A stretch of 64,000 bases of DNA from Allobosea sp. UNC402CLCol. Lineage in GTDB: Bacteria; Pseudomonadota; Alphaproteobacteria; Rhizobiales; Beijerinckiaceae. Positions 24,328-33,302 of this stretch are shown here, piece after piece. Under the pieces are notes generated by a model, which saw nothing but the letters and a program-made list of their open reading frames with translations, did no database searches and was not told the DNA's origin. The first letter of the stretch is position 1; each line of letters begins with the position of its first letter. Position numbers and translations under genes: made by a program. The stretch lies in NCBI RefSeq assembly GCF_000745475.1, contig NZ_JQJJ01000013.1, positions 124,001 through 188,000 of the forward strand, in the 5' to 3' direction.

Positions 24328-24663
24328 ATGCGCAGTGAAGAGAAGAAGGCGGCCGTTGCCGCCTACAAGGAACGCAAGACGGCGGCGGGCATCTATCTGC
24401 TGCGCTGCGAGCCGAGCGGCCAGCGCTGGGTCGGCCGCGCGACCGATCTCGGCAGCATCGAGAACCGGCTGCGCTTCACCTTGCGCCACCGCAGCCATAC
24501 CCATCGCGGGCTGCAGGCCGCCTGGGACGCGCATGGGCCGGAGGCCTTCCGGCTGGAGGAGCTGGAGCGGCTCGACGAGGAGAGTCTCGCCTATGTGCGC
24601 GACCGCCTTCTCAAGGAACGGTTCGGCCATTGGCTGGCGAAGCTCGGTGCCGAGGCGATCTGA
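24328..24663 (+). CDS. GIY-YIG nuclease family protein
   Basis: Small single-domain protein (111 aa). 'AGIYLLRCEPSGQRWVGRA' corresponds to the GIY and YIG strands (here GIY and WVG), followed by 'IENRLRFTLRHRSH' with the arginine helix and a glutamate-rich C-terminal half. The conserved YIG tyrosine is Trp, a variant seen in small bacterial members. I prefer ATG 24328, which has GAGG six bases upstream; ATG 24298 overlaps the probable -10 element and would add ten residues. Function not established: DNA repair, restriction or a non-catalytic role are open. Confidence 0.78.
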   Translation: MRSEEKKAAVAAYKERKTAAGIYLLRCEPSGQRWVGRATDLGSIENRLRFTLRHRSHTHRGLQAAWDAHGPEAFRLEELERLDEESLAYVRDRLLKERFGHWLAKLGAEAI

Positions 24664-24692
24664 CATCCAGCCTGGATCGGTGGCGTTCCGGT

Positions 24693-24720
24693 ATGGATCC
24701 CGGATCAATCCCGGGATGAC
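24693..24720. repeat. Dispersed palindrome, family A, copy 1 (half unit)
   Basis: Contains GGATCCCGGAT and ATCCCGGGATGAC. The ATCCCGGGATGAC end is shared with larger copies at 34781-34876 and 36811-36920. Lies in the gap between the GIY-YIG gene and the sugar transporter terminator. Confidence 0.75.
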
Positions 24721-24763
24721 AGTTCGGTTCCCGTGTGAAATCGATGCAATCTCAAAAGCAAAA

Positions 24764-24793
24764 GGGCTCCGGAGCGCCTCTGCTCTGGAGCCC
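24764..24793 (-). terminator. Rho-independent terminator of the CUT2 sugar operon
   Basis: On the - strand, GGGCTCCAGAG and CTCCGGAGCCC form an 11-bp stem with one G-T pair and an 8-nt loop, followed by TTTTGCTTTTG. It lies 63 bp after the stop of the sugar-binding protein gene. Confidence 0.88.
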
Positions 24794-24856
24794 TCATGCC
24801 GCATCGCAGCTTGCCCGGGAGGACCCCTCCCGGTCATCCGCCGCTCCGATCTGCGC

Positions 24857-25795
24857 TCAGAACGGCGAATCGGGGAAATAGAACTCGCTCGCATTCTCCT
24901 TGGTGACGAGCGTCGCGTCCAGAATGTAGCGGCCGCGCACCGGCACCTTGTCGTAGAAATTCGCGACGGTGAGCTCGAGTGCCGTCGCGATCATCGCCGG
25001 CGGGTAGAGCACGTTGACGGGGATCATCTTGTCGCCGTCGGCGACGCGCTTGATCATCTCCTTCATGCCGGCGCCGCCGATGACCATCTTGACGTCGGTG
25101 CGCTTGGCCTGGGAGATCGCCTCGAGCACGCCGACCGCCATGTCGTCGTCCTGGCACCAGACGGCGTCGATCTTCGGATATTTGGTCAGATAGTCCTGCA
25201 TCACCTTGAAGGCGTCGTCGCGCGACCAGTTGCCGAACTGCTTCTCCAGCACCTTGATGCCGCTGCCGGCGATGGCCGCGTCGAAGCCCTTCTGGCGCTC
25301 CTCGTCGATGACGATCGGCAGGCCGCGAATGACGACGATGTCGCCCTTGCCGAGCTTCTCCTTGAGATAGAGGCCGGCGACGCGGCCGAGCTCGGGATTG
25401 TTGCCGGCGACATAGAGGTCCTGGATCGTCGGATCCGTCAGCGCCCGGTCGACCACCGTGACGAAGACACCCTTCTTCTTCACCGCCCGGATCGGGTCGG
25501 TGAGCTCGTCGGAATTGTGCGGCAGGGTGACGAGCGCGTCGATCTTCTGCGTCGTCAGGTCTTCCAGCGCATTGGCCTGGGAGGCGCCGTTCGGCGAGGT
25601 TTTCACGATGATCTTGAGGCCGGGATGATTGGCCTGGAGGATCTTGGCGGCGCGCTCGGCGTGATAGACCACGCCGCCGGTCCAGCCATGGTCGGCGGCC
25701 GGAATCGACACCGCGATGGTGACGTTCTTCTGCTGTGCCTGGGCAAGCGTCGCCGTGAGGGCGGCGGCCGCGAGGCCCATCATGATCCTGCGCAT
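24857..25795 (-). CDS. Sugar ABC transporter substrate-binding protein (CUT2, RbsB-like)
   Basis: Periplasmic receptor, 312 aa, with a Sec signal (about 1-20, 'LAAAALTATLAQA'). Peripla_BP_4 features include 'IPAADHGWTGGVVYHAE', 'VDRALTD' and 'WCQDDDMAVGVLEA'. The HGWTGG motif is common among receptors for polyols and pentoses. Last gene of a leftward operon (isomerase, oxidoreductase, ATPase, permease, receptor). Placing the receptor last, just before the terminator, is unusual because CUT2 receptor genes mostly come first. Confidence 0.92.
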   Translation of the reverse strand: MRRIMMGLAAAALTATLAQAQQKNVTIAVSIPAADHGWTGGVVYHAERAAKILQANHPGLKIIVKTSPNGASQANALEDLTTQKIDALVTLPHNSDELTDPIRAVKKKGVFVTVVDRALTDPTIQDLYVAGNNPELGRVAGLYLKEKLGKGDIVVIRGLPIVIDEERQKGFDAAIAGSGIKVLEKQFGNWSRDDAFKVMQDYLTKYPKIDAVWCQDDDMAVGVLEAISQAKRTDVKMVIGGAGMKEMIKRVADGDKMIPVNVLYPPAMIATALELTVANFYDKVPVRGRYILDATLVTKENASEFYFPDSPF

Positions 25796-25891
25796 TGTCT
25801 CACTCCCTTGCTTCTTGTGGTTATCGGGTTCGGGCCTTTGGATCGGAACCGGCGGGAGCCCTGTGCCGCCGGCCGTGTCGGAATGCGGGCG

Positions 25892-26920
25892 TCAGCTCCT
25901 CCGCATCAGCGATTTCTGGACGAGCATGGCGATGACGATGATCACGCCCTGGACGGCGCCGATCAGGTATTCGCTGACCAGGCTCGACAGCACCATGATG
26001 TTGCCGACGACCTCGAGCATGAAAGCGCCGCAGATCGTGCCCCAGATCCGGCCGACGCCACCGCGCAGCGCCGTGCCGCCGATGACGACAGCCGTGATCG
26101 CCTGCAATTCCCAGAGCAGGCCGGTCGTCGCGGTCGCCGCGCCCAGCCGGGGCACATAGACGATCACCGCGATGGCGACGCAGACGCCCTGGATGACATA
26201 GGTCAGCGCCCGCACCCGCCCGACATGGACGCCGGAATAGCGCGCGACATCCTCGTTCGAGCCGACCGCGATGACATGGCGGCCGAAGGCCGTGCGGTAG
26301 AGGATGAAGGCGCCGACGAGCCCGACCACCGCCATGATCAGGACCGGCACCGGCAGGCCGAAGACGGTACCGGTATAGATCGGCCGCAGCAGCCCGCGGA
26401 CGTCCGGGGATTTGACCGCGATCGAGCCGCCATCGGCGAGCCAGGTCGTGACCGAGCGGAAGATCGCCATGGTACCGAGCGTGACGATGAAGGGTTCTAT
26501 CCGCCCGAGCACCGTCACCGCGCCGTTGGCGAGGCCCGCCAGGCCGCCGACGAGGATCGCGACGCCCATCGCCGCGCCGATCAGCAGCGTGCCACCATCG
26601 AGCCCGCCGCCGTTCAGGAACAGGATCATGATGCCGGCGACCAGCGCCGCCGACGAGCCGACGGAGAGATCGAGCCCGCCGGCCGAGATCACGAAGGTCG
26701 CGCCCACCGCGATGATCGCGATGAAGGAGGAGCGCGTCAGCACGTTCATCAGGTTGTTTGTCGTGAGGAAATTCGGGTTGAGCAGCGCGCCGAGCAGGAA
26801 CAGCGCCGCGAGCGCGATGAAGGGCGCGACCGCCGCCATGTCGATCTCGCCGAAGAAGCGGGCCAGGCCGCTGCGGCCGCCATCCTTGTCGAGGTCGAGT
26901 GGCCGGGCTTCGTCGGTCAT
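25892..26920 (-). CDS. Sugar ABC transporter permease (CUT2, RbsC-like)
   Basis: Polytopic permease, 342 aa. 'SAGGLDLSVGSSAALVAGIM' is the BPD_transp_2 signature, and 'AVIGGTALRGGVGRIWGTICGAF' the conserved C-terminal segment. Overlaps the ATPase gene by four bases (ATGA). 96 bp separate it from the receptor gene and include a CCGGCGG/CCGCCGG hairpin (25849-25872). Confidence 0.92.
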   Translation of the reverse strand: MTDEARPLDLDKDGGRSGLARFFGEIDMAAVAPFIALAALFLLGALLNPNFLTTNNLMNVLTRSSFIAIIAVGATFVISAGGLDLSVGSSAALVAGIMILFLNGGGLDGGTLLIGAAMGVAILVGGLAGLANGAVTVLGRIEPFIVTLGTMAIFRSVTTWLADGGSIAVKSPDVRGLLRPIYTGTVFGLPVPVLIMAVVGLVGAFILYRTAFGRHVIAVGSNEDVARYSGVHVGRVRALTYVIQGVCVAIAVIVYVPRLGAATATTGLLWELQAITAVVIGGTALRGGVGRIWGTICGAFMLEVVGNIMVLSSLVSEYLIGAVQGVIIVIAMLVQKSLMRRS

Positions 26921-28485
26921 GGCTGGGCTGCCCTCATGGATGCGTCACCCGCCATGGCGCTGACGCCGGTGGCATGGACGACGATTTCGTCCTCGGTCAT
27001 CGCCTCGCCCGCGACCTCGCCGACGAGGCGGCCGGCGCGCATCACCAGGATGCGATGGCAGATGCCGATCAGTTCCTGCATCTCCGAGGAGATGACGATG
27101 ACCGCCTTCCCCTCCGCCGCCAGCTTCGCGATGAAGCGATAGATCTGCTGCTTGGTGCCGATGTCGATGCCGCGCGTCGGCTCGTCGATGATGACGATCT
27201 CGGGCGCGAGCAGCATCATCTTGGCGAGCAGCAGCTTCTGCTGGTTGCCGCCCGAAAGCTGGCCGGCGAGCATCTCCTTGCGCCTCGCCCGGATATCGAA
27301 GGCACCGATGGCGGCGTCGAGCTCGCGCTCTTCGGCCTGCCGGTCGATGAAGCCATGGCGCAGGAAGCGGCGCAGCGCCGCGAGCGTCAGGTTGACCCGC
27401 AGGTTCTGGCCGAGCAGCAGGCCCTTTCCCTTCCGGTCCTCGCTCAGATAGACGATTCCGGCCTGCATGCTCTCGCGCACCGATCCCAGGCGGATCGGCC
27501 TGCCTTCAACCGAGACCGCGCCGTGAGCGGGACGCAAGCCGGTGACGCCCTCGATCAGCTCGGTGCGGCCGGCGCCGATCAACCCGGCGAAGCCGAGGAT
27601 CTCGCCCTTGCGCAAGGTGAAGGAGATATCGGCCGCGAAGCCCGGCACGGAGAGATCGCGAACCTCCAGGGCGATAGCGCCGGGCGGCGCCTCGCTGCGC
27701 TGGGGATAGAGCTGCGCCATGTCGCGCCCGACCATCAACCGGGCCATCTCGACGGGCGAGAGGGTGTCCGCGTCGCGCGTCGCGATCAGCCGGCCATCGC
27801 GCAGCACGGTGATGCGGTCGGCGATGGCGGCGACCTCGGGCAGGCGATGGGAGATGTAGAGGATGGCGACGCCGCGCGCCTTCAGAGCGCGGATGACCTT
27901 GAGCAGCGCCTCGGTCTCGATGGGGGTCAGCGACGCCGTCGGCTCGTCGAAGATGACGACGCGGTGCGGCACAGCCAAGGCGCGGGCGATCTGAACGAGC
28001 TGGCGCCGGGCGATGGAGAGGCGGGACACCAGCGCCCTCGGGTCGATGTCGACGCCGAGCTGGCGCAGCGCCGCGGCGGCCTGCGCATTCATGGCGCGGT
28101 CGTCGACCATCAGGCCGCGCTTCAATTCGCGGCCGAGAAAGATGTTCTGCGCCACGGTGAGATGCGGCGCGAGCAGGATTTCCTGATGCACCAGCACGAT
28201 GCCGCGGCTCTCGGCATCGACGGGGCCGGCGAAATGCACGGCCTCGCCGTCGATCTCAATCGCCCCGCGCGTCGGCGCGAGATGGCCGGAAATCAGCTTC
28301 ATCAGCGTCGATTTGCCGGCTCCGTTTTCGCCGATGACGGCATGGACCTCGCCGGCCGCCAGCGCGAGCCCGACATCGGTCAGCACCTCGACCGGGCCGA
28401 AGGCCTTGGCGACGCCCCGCGCCGCCAGCACGGGCGGGCTGGCGCCCGGCGGTGCGCCACCGTGATGGATCAGAGGCTCGTCCAT
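26917..28485 (-). CDS. Sugar ABC transporter ATP-binding protein (CUT2, RbsA-like, two ABC domains)
   Basis: Tandem ATPase, 522 aa. Domain 1: Walker A 'GENGAGKST', Walker B 'IFDEPTASLT', signature degenerate as 'LSIARRQ'. Domain 2: 'GLIGAGRTEL' lacks the Walker A lysine, while signature 'LSGGNQQK' and Walker B 'IIDEPTRGID' are intact. This asymmetry is normal for RbsA/XylG proteins. Start ATG 28485, inside the last 16 bp of the oxidoreductase gene; the longer open frame upstream is a shadow. Confidence 0.93.
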   Translation of the reverse strand: MDEPLIHHGGAPPGASPPVLAARGVAKAFGPVEVLTDVGLALAAGEVHAVIGENGAGKSTLMKLISGHLAPTRGAIEIDGEAVHFAGPVDAESRGIVLVHQEILLAPHLTVAQNIFLGRELKRGLMVDDRAMNAQAAAALRQLGVDIDPRALVSRLSIARRQLVQIARALAVPHRVVIFDEPTASLTPIETEALLKVIRALKARGVAILYISHRLPEVAAIADRITVLRDGRLIATRDADTLSPVEMARLMVGRDMAQLYPQRSEAPPGAIALEVRDLSVPGFAADISFTLRKGEILGFAGLIGAGRTELIEGVTGLRPAHGAVSVEGRPIRLGSVRESMQAGIVYLSEDRKGKGLLLGQNLRVNLTLAALRRFLRHGFIDRQAEERELDAAIGAFDIRARRKEMLAGQLSGGNQQKLLLAKMMLLAPEIVIIDEPTRGIDIGTKQQIYRFIAKLAAEGKAVIVISSEMQELIGICHRILVMRAGRLVGEVAGEAMTEDEIVVHATGVSAMAGDASMRAAQP

Positions 28486-29642
28486 CGCCCGCCCGCCCTG
28501 GAGGAGGCGACCGCCGCCTCGATGAAGGCCATGCCGGCAAGCCCGTCCTCGACCGTCGGATAGGTCACGGCCGGATCGGGCTTGGCGCCGCCACGCGCGG
28601 CGATGATCGCGTTGGCCGCTTCGCTGTAGATCGTCGCGAAGCCTTCGAGATAACCCTCGGGGTGGCCGCTCGGGATACGCGTCACCCGCGCGGCTTCGGA
28701 GAGGGCGCCGGCGCCGCCGCGCGTCAGCAGGCGCTTGGGCTCGCCGAAGGGCGTGAACCAGAGCTGGTTCGGGTTCTCCTGCGCCCATTCGAGGCCGCCC
28801 TTGCTGCCATAGACGCGCAGCTTCAGCCCGTTCTCGTTGCCGGGCGCGACCTGGCTCGCCCAGAGCGCGCCCTTGGCGCCGCCCTCGAAGCGCAAGAGGA
28901 TCTGGACATCGTCATCGAGCGCGCGCCCCTCGACGAAGCTCGTCAGCTCCGCGCAGAGCTCCTTGAGCTTCAGGCCGGTGACGAAGCTCGCGAGATTATA
29001 GGCGTGGGTGCCGATATCGCCGAGCGCGCCACCAGCGCCGGCCTGTTTCGGATCGGTGCGCCAGGCGGCCTGCTTCTGGCCGGTCGCCTCGGTCTTCTCG
29101 GTCAGCCAGTCCTGGGCGTATTCGACCTGGACCAGACGGAGCGTGCCGAGCGCGCCACTCGCGACCAGCGCGCGCGCCTGCCGCACCAGCGGATAGCCGG
29201 TGTAGTTATGCGTGACAATGAAGAGCCTGCCGCTCTCGCGCACAAGGGCGGCGAGATCGCGCGCCTCCGCCAGCGTCGTCGTCAGCGGCTTGTCGCAGAT
29301 GACATGGATGCCGGCCTTCAGGAAGGCACGCGCAACCGGCGCGTGCATGTGATTGGGCGTGACGATCGAGACGGCCTCGATGCCGTCCGGCCGCGCCGCC
29401 TCGGCCGTGGCCATCTCCTCATAGGAACCATAGGCGCGCTCTTCCGCGAGGCCGAGCTCGCGCGCCGAGGCCTTCGCCAGCTCCGGCTCCGAGGAGAGCG
29501 CCCCGGCAACCAGCTCATAGCGGTCGTCGAGCCTTGCGGCGATGCGATGCACCCCGCCGATGAAAGCGCCCTGCCCGCCGCCGACCATGCCGAGGCGGAT
29601 GCGGTGGCCGTGGCCCGTCTGCCTGCCTGCTTCGATGACCAT
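28470..29642 (-). CDS. Gfo/Idh/MocA family oxidoreductase
   Basis: NAD(P)-dependent sugar or polyol dehydrogenase, 390 aa. Rossmann motif 'GMVGGGQGAFIGGVHR', then 'CDKPLTTT' (the EKP-type motif with catalytic Lys) and 'GDIGTHAYNLASFV' (catalytic Asp/His segment). ATG 29642 follows GGAGG. Lies in the CUT2 operon next to a TIM-barrel isomerase, so it probably oxidises the imported sugar or polyol (inositol-like or rare sugar). Confidence 0.92.
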   Translation of the reverse strand: MVIEAGRQTGHGHRIRLGMVGGGQGAFIGGVHRIAARLDDRYELVAGALSSEPELAKASARELGLAEERAYGSYEEMATAEAARPDGIEAVSIVTPNHMHAPVARAFLKAGIHVICDKPLTTTLAEARDLAALVRESGRLFIVTHNYTGYPLVRQARALVASGALGTLRLVQVEYAQDWLTEKTEATGQKQAAWRTDPKQAGAGGALGDIGTHAYNLASFVTGLKLKELCAELTSFVEGRALDDDVQILLRFEGGAKGALWASQVAPGNENGLKLRVYGSKGGLEWAQENPNQLWFTPFGEPKRLLTRGGAGALSEAARVTRIPSGHPEGYLEGFATIYSEAANAIIAARGGAKPDPAVTYPTVEDGLAGMAFIEAAVASSRAGGRWTSL

Positions 29643-29652
29643 GCGCGCCTCC

Positions 29653-30708
29653 TCAGCCGATGCCCAGCAGGCGGCGATTAGCGGCCTCGTCGGTGCCGGC
29701 ACCGGCGAAATCGTCGAAGGCGCGCTCGGTGACGCGGATGATGTGGCTGCGGATGAACTCCGAACCCTCGCGCGCGCCGTCCTCCGGGTGCTTCAGCGCG
29801 CATTCCCATTCGAGCACGGCCCAGCCGGCGAAGTCGTTCGCCGCCATCTTCGAGAAGATCGACCCGAAATCGACCTGCCCGTCGCCGAGCGAGCGGAAGC
29901 GCCCCGCCCGGTCGACCCAGTTGGCATAGCCGGAATAGACGCCCTGGCGGCCGGTCGGGTTGAACTCGGCATCCTTCACGTGGAAGGCCTTGATGCGCTC
30001 GCGGTAGATATCGATGAAGGCGAGATAGTCGAGCTGCTGCAGCACGAAATGGCTGGGGTCGTAGAGGATGTTGGCGCGGGGATGCTGCCCGACATGGTCG
30101 AGGAACATCTCGAAGGTCGTGCCGTCGAACAGGTCCTCGCCCGGATGCAGTTCGAAGCAGGCATCGACGCCGTTCTCGTCGAAGACATCGAGGATCGGCC
30201 GCCAGCGCTTGCCGAGTTCGGCGAAGGCCGTCTCGATCAGCCCGGCCGGGCGCTGCGGGAAAGGGTAGAGGAAGGGCCAGGCGAGCGCGCCGGAGAAGGT
30301 CGCATGGGCGTCGAGGCCGAGATGGCGCGAGGCGCGGGCGGCGCGCTTCAACTGGTCGACCGCCCAGGCCTGCCGCACCTTGGGATTGCCGCGCACCTCC
30401 GGGGCCGCAAAACCGTCGAGCATTTCGTCATAGACCGGATGGGCGGCGACGAGCTGGCCCTGCAGATGGGTCGAAAGCTCGGTGATGGCCAAGCCGTGGG
30501 AGCGGGCGATGCCGGCGATCTCGTCGCAATAATCCTTGGAGTCCGAAGCCTTCTTCAGATCGAAGAGGCGCCCGTCCCAGCTCGGGATCTGCACGCCCTC
30601 ATAGCCGAGCGATCCGGCCCAGGCGCAGATCGCCTCGAACGAGTCGAACGGAGCGGCGTCGCCCGCGAACTGGGCGAGAAAAATCGCCGGTCCCTTGATC
30701 GTTTTCAT
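29653..30708 (-). CDS. Sugar phosphate isomerase/epimerase (xylose isomerase-like TIM barrel)
   Basis: AP_endonuc_2-fold enzyme, 351 aa. Metal-binding residues are seen in 'ACFELHPGE' (Glu, His), 'LYDPSHFVLQ' (Asp, His), 'AFHVKDAEF' (His, Asp) and a C-terminal 'VLEWECA' (Glu). First gene of the CUT2 operon, ten bases before the Gfo/Idh gene. This pair is common in inositol and rare-sugar pathways (IolE/IolI-like); the exact reaction cannot be told. Confidence 0.9.
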   Translation of the reverse strand: MKTIKGPAIFLAQFAGDAAPFDSFEAICAWAGSLGYEGVQIPSWDGRLFDLKKASDSKDYCDEIAGIARSHGLAITELSTHLQGQLVAAHPVYDEMLDGFAAPEVRGNPKVRQAWAVDQLKRAARASRHLGLDAHATFSGALAWPFLYPFPQRPAGLIETAFAELGKRWRPILDVFDENGVDACFELHPGEDLFDGTTFEMFLDHVGQHPRANILYDPSHFVLQQLDYLAFIDIYRERIKAFHVKDAEFNPTGRQGVYSGYANWVDRAGRFRSLGDGQVDFGSIFSKMAANDFAGWAVLEWECALKHPEDGAREGSEFIRSHIIRVTERAFDDFAGAGTDEAANRRLLGIG

Positions 30709-30823
30709 CCCTCGTCTCCTCCCGTCGGCCTTTCGGAAACTGCCGTTCCGCTCAGCCGTCCATCGTCTGCCCGCCTCTCGGTCTTATCGCCGGCTTTGCG
30801 GTGCGTACCTCAGATTGCCATGC

Positions 30824-31846
30824 TCAAGGCAAGTTGTCTCGCAAAAACACGTCAATGCGGATTCGCTCCTGCCCCGGCACGATCGGCGCGCCTTCGCGGG
30901 CCGATTGCAGCACGCGCGCGACGCTGCGGGCCATGTGGCCGGCATCCTGATTGATGATGGCGTCGATGGTGCCGCGCACCAGATGGCGCCGTGCGAGCGG
31001 CGTCAATTCATGGGCGATGAAGACGACCTCCCGCGCCCGGCCCGAGGCTTCGAGCGCGGCGACGACGCCGGACTGGCCGCCGCCGGCGCTGTAGATCGCG
31101 ACGAGATCGGGATGGTCGGCCAGTAGGGCGCGGGCGGCGCTTTCGACGCGACTATTGTCGTCTCGCCCTTCGCGCAGCGGCAGCACCTGCAGATTCGGAT
31201 ATTCGCGGGCGATGACCTGCTCGAAGCCATATTGCCGCTCGATATGGTCGCGGAGCGCCAGCGAGCCGGCGATCAGCCCGACCTTGCCCGACCCATGCAC
31301 GAAACGGCCGATCAGATTGGCGGCGGTGCGCCCGGCCGCGACATTGTCGATGCCGACGAAATGGCTGCGCCGGCTCGACGGCAGATCGGAAACCAGCGTC
31401 AGCACCGTGACACCGGCCGCGACCAGATTGTTGATCGCCTCGACGACGGCGGGATGATCGAGCGCCACCACGGCAAGACCGTCGATCGTCGCGGGCAATT
31501 CCTCGATGGCGGCGGCCAGCAGGGGGCCGTCGAAGACGTCGACCTGCTGCACGGAGAGCTTGATCCGCTCATGCCGCAGCCGCGCGCCAGTCTCGCGCAA
31601 CTCGCCCTCCAACATCTTCATGAAGTCGTTTTCGCCGGTGGGCAGGATGATCCGGAAATCGTAGTCGCGGCCGCGCGCCAGCCGCGAGGCGTGGCGATCC
31701 GGATGAAAATCGAGCGCCTTCACCGCCGCCTGGACGCGCTCGACGGTGCGGGCATGGACGCCGGAGCGGCCGTTCATCACGCGGTCGACCGTGGCGAGGC
31801 TGACCCCTGCCTCGCTCGCGACATCCTGCAGCGTGGTCCGCGCCAT
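30824..31846 (-). CDS. LacI family transcriptional regulator
   Basis: Sugar-responsive repressor, 340 aa. LacI HTH 'TTLQDVASEAGVSLATVDRVMNGRSGV' at residues 3-28, hinge near 50-60, then a Peripla_BP-type ligand domain ('HFVGIDNVAAGRTAANLIGRF', 'AIYSAGGGQSGVVAAL', 'VRGTIDAIINQDAGHMA'). ATG 31846 follows GGGAGG; upstream in-frame codons are excluded because the HTH must be N-terminal. It lies between the CUT2 operon and divergent xylA, and probably controls one or both. Confidence 0.92.
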   Translation of the reverse strand: MARTTLQDVASEAGVSLATVDRVMNGRSGVHARTVERVQAAVKALDFHPDRHASRLARGRDYDFRIILPTGENDFMKMLEGELRETGARLRHERIKLSVQQVDVFDGPLLAAAIEELPATIDGLAVVALDHPAVVEAINNLVAAGVTVLTLVSDLPSSRRSHFVGIDNVAAGRTAANLIGRFVHGSGKVGLIAGSLALRDHIERQYGFEQVIAREYPNLQVLPLREGRDDNSRVESAARALLADHPDLVAIYSAGGGQSGVVAALEASGRAREVVFIAHELTPLARRHLVRGTIDAIINQDAGHMARSVARVLQSAREGAPIVPGQERIRIDVFLRDNLP

Positions 31847-31886
31847 GCGCCACCCTCCCCTTCCCAAAGCGATAAAGACGGGATTA

Positions 31887-31900
31887 GATGTGCGCAACTC
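31887..31900. promoter_or_regulatory. Candidate LacI-type operator between lacI and xylA
   Basis: GATGTGCGCAACTC is a partial palindrome around a central CG, with five of seven symmetric positions matching. LacI-family sites are typically palindromes with a central CG, and the position suits control of both divergent genes. The match is weak. Confidence 0.3.
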
Positions 31901-31985
31901 AAAATGATGGGTCACACCTGAAATATCGAGGCATTTCTCCAGGCCTCGCAGGTGAAGGCCCGAGCTTCCAAGCCGAGGGAACGCC

Positions 31986-33293
31986 ATGAGCTATTTCGCC
32001 GATCTGCCCGCGATCCGTTTCGAGGGACCGGAGAGCCGCAACCCACTGGCCTATCGCTACTACGAGCCCGATCGCCTCGTGCTGGGTCAGCCGATGGCGG
32101 AGATCCTGCGCCCTTGCGTGGCCTACTGGCACAGCTTCTGCTGGCCCGGCAGCGACGTCTTCGGCAGCGGCACCTTCGAACGGCCTTGGCTCGGCGGGCC
32201 CGATGCCCTCGCCATGGCGGAGGCGAAGGCCGATGCCGCCTTCGACTTCTTCGCCAAGCTTGGCGCACCCTATTTCGCCTTCCACGATGTCGACGCCGTG
32301 CCGCTGGGGCGCAGCATCCGCGAAGGCTGGTCCAATCTCGATGCCATCGCCGACCGCTTTGCCGGGCATATGGAGCGGACGGGGGTGAAACTGCTCTGGG
32401 GCACGGCCAATCTGTTCTCGCATCCGCGCTATGCCGCGGGCGCCGCGACCAATCCCGACCCGCATATCTTCGCACATGCCGCCGCGCAGGTGCGCGCCGT
32501 GCTCGATGTGACGAAGCGGCTCGGCGGCACGAACTACGTGCTCTGGGGCGGACGCGAGGGTTATGAGACGCTGCTCAACACCGATCTGAAGCGCGAACTC
32601 GACCAGCTCGGCCGCTTCCTCGCGCTGGTCGTCGAGCACAAGCACAGGATCGGCTTCACCGGCACGATCCTGATCGAGCCCAAGCCCTGCGAGCCGACCA
32701 AGCACCAATATGATTTCGACGCCGCGACGGTGCACGGCTTCCTCTCGCGCTACGATCTCGTCGGCGAGGTGAAGCTCAACATCGAGGCCAACCACGCGAC
32801 GCTCGCCGGCCACAGCTTCGAGCATGAGATCGCCTATGCGCTGGCGCATGACCTGCTCGGCAGTCTCGACATCAATCGCGGCGACCCGCAGAACGGCTGG
32901 GACACCGACCAGTTCCCGAACGATCTCAACGAGATGACGCTGGTGCTCTACCGCATCCTGCAGGCGGGGGGCTTGAAGACCGGCGGCTTCAATTTCGACG
33001 CCAAGGTGCGGCGCCAGTCGATCGATGCCATCGACCTGCTGCATGCCCATGTCGGCGGGTTCGATCTGCTGGCGCGAGCGCTGCTCAACGCCGAGAAGCT
33101 GATCGCGGATAGCAGCCTCGCCGATTTCGTCTCGCGCCGCTATGCCGGCTGGGACGGCGGCTTCGGACAGGACATCCTCGCCGGGCGGCTCTCGCTCGCG
33201 GAGATCGCCGAGAAGGCGGCTGCCGGACCGGAGCCGCATCCCGTGTCGGGGCGGCAGGAGATGCTGGAGAACCTCGTGCAGCGCTTCATCTGA
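31986..33293 (+). CDS. xylA: Xylose isomerase
   Basis: Converts D-xylose to D-xylulose. 435 aa, class II length. The sequence carries '[11 protein letters not shown]' (catalytic His and Asp), '[16 protein letters not shown]', '[16 protein letters not shown]' (metal-binding Glu and the lysine of the KPxEPTKHQ motif), '[12 protein letters not shown]' and 'DTDQFP'. The start ATG 31986 follows GAGGGAA. xylB begins 9 bp after its stop. No membrane or export features. Confidence 0.97.
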   Translation: MSYFADLPAIRFEGPESRNPLAYRYYEPDRLVLGQPMAEILRPCVAYWHSFCWPGSDVFGSGTFERPWLGGPDALAMAEAKADAAFDFFAKLGAPYFAFHDVDAVPLGRSIREGWSNLDAIADRFAGHMERTGVKLLWGTANLFSHPRYAAGAATNPDPHIFAHAAAQVRAVLDVTKRLGGTNYVLWGGREGYETLLNTDLKRELDQLGRFLALVVEHKHRIGFTGTILIEPKPCEPTKHQYDFDAATVHGFLSRYDLVGEVKLNIEANHATLAGHSFEHEIAYALAHDLLGSLDINRGDPQNGWDTDQFPNDLNEMTLVLYRILQAGGLKTGGFNFDAKVRRQSIDAIDLLHAHVGGFDLLARALLNAEKLIADSSLADFVSRRYAGWDGGFGQDILAGRLSLAEIAEKAAAGPEPHPVSGRQEMLENLVQRFI

Positions 33294-33302
33294 GGCGCGG
33301 CG

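Noticed and set aside
24335..27142. A 935-codon open frame on the + strand
   Set aside because: It runs antisense to the CUT2 receptor and permease genes and out of frame through the GIY-YIG gene, and passes through a strong terminator; no recognisable domain.
30815..30832. TTGCC/GGCAA inverted repeat overlapping the lacI stop codon
   Set aside because: Arms of five bases, no central CG typical of LacI operators, and partly within coding sequence; probably chance.
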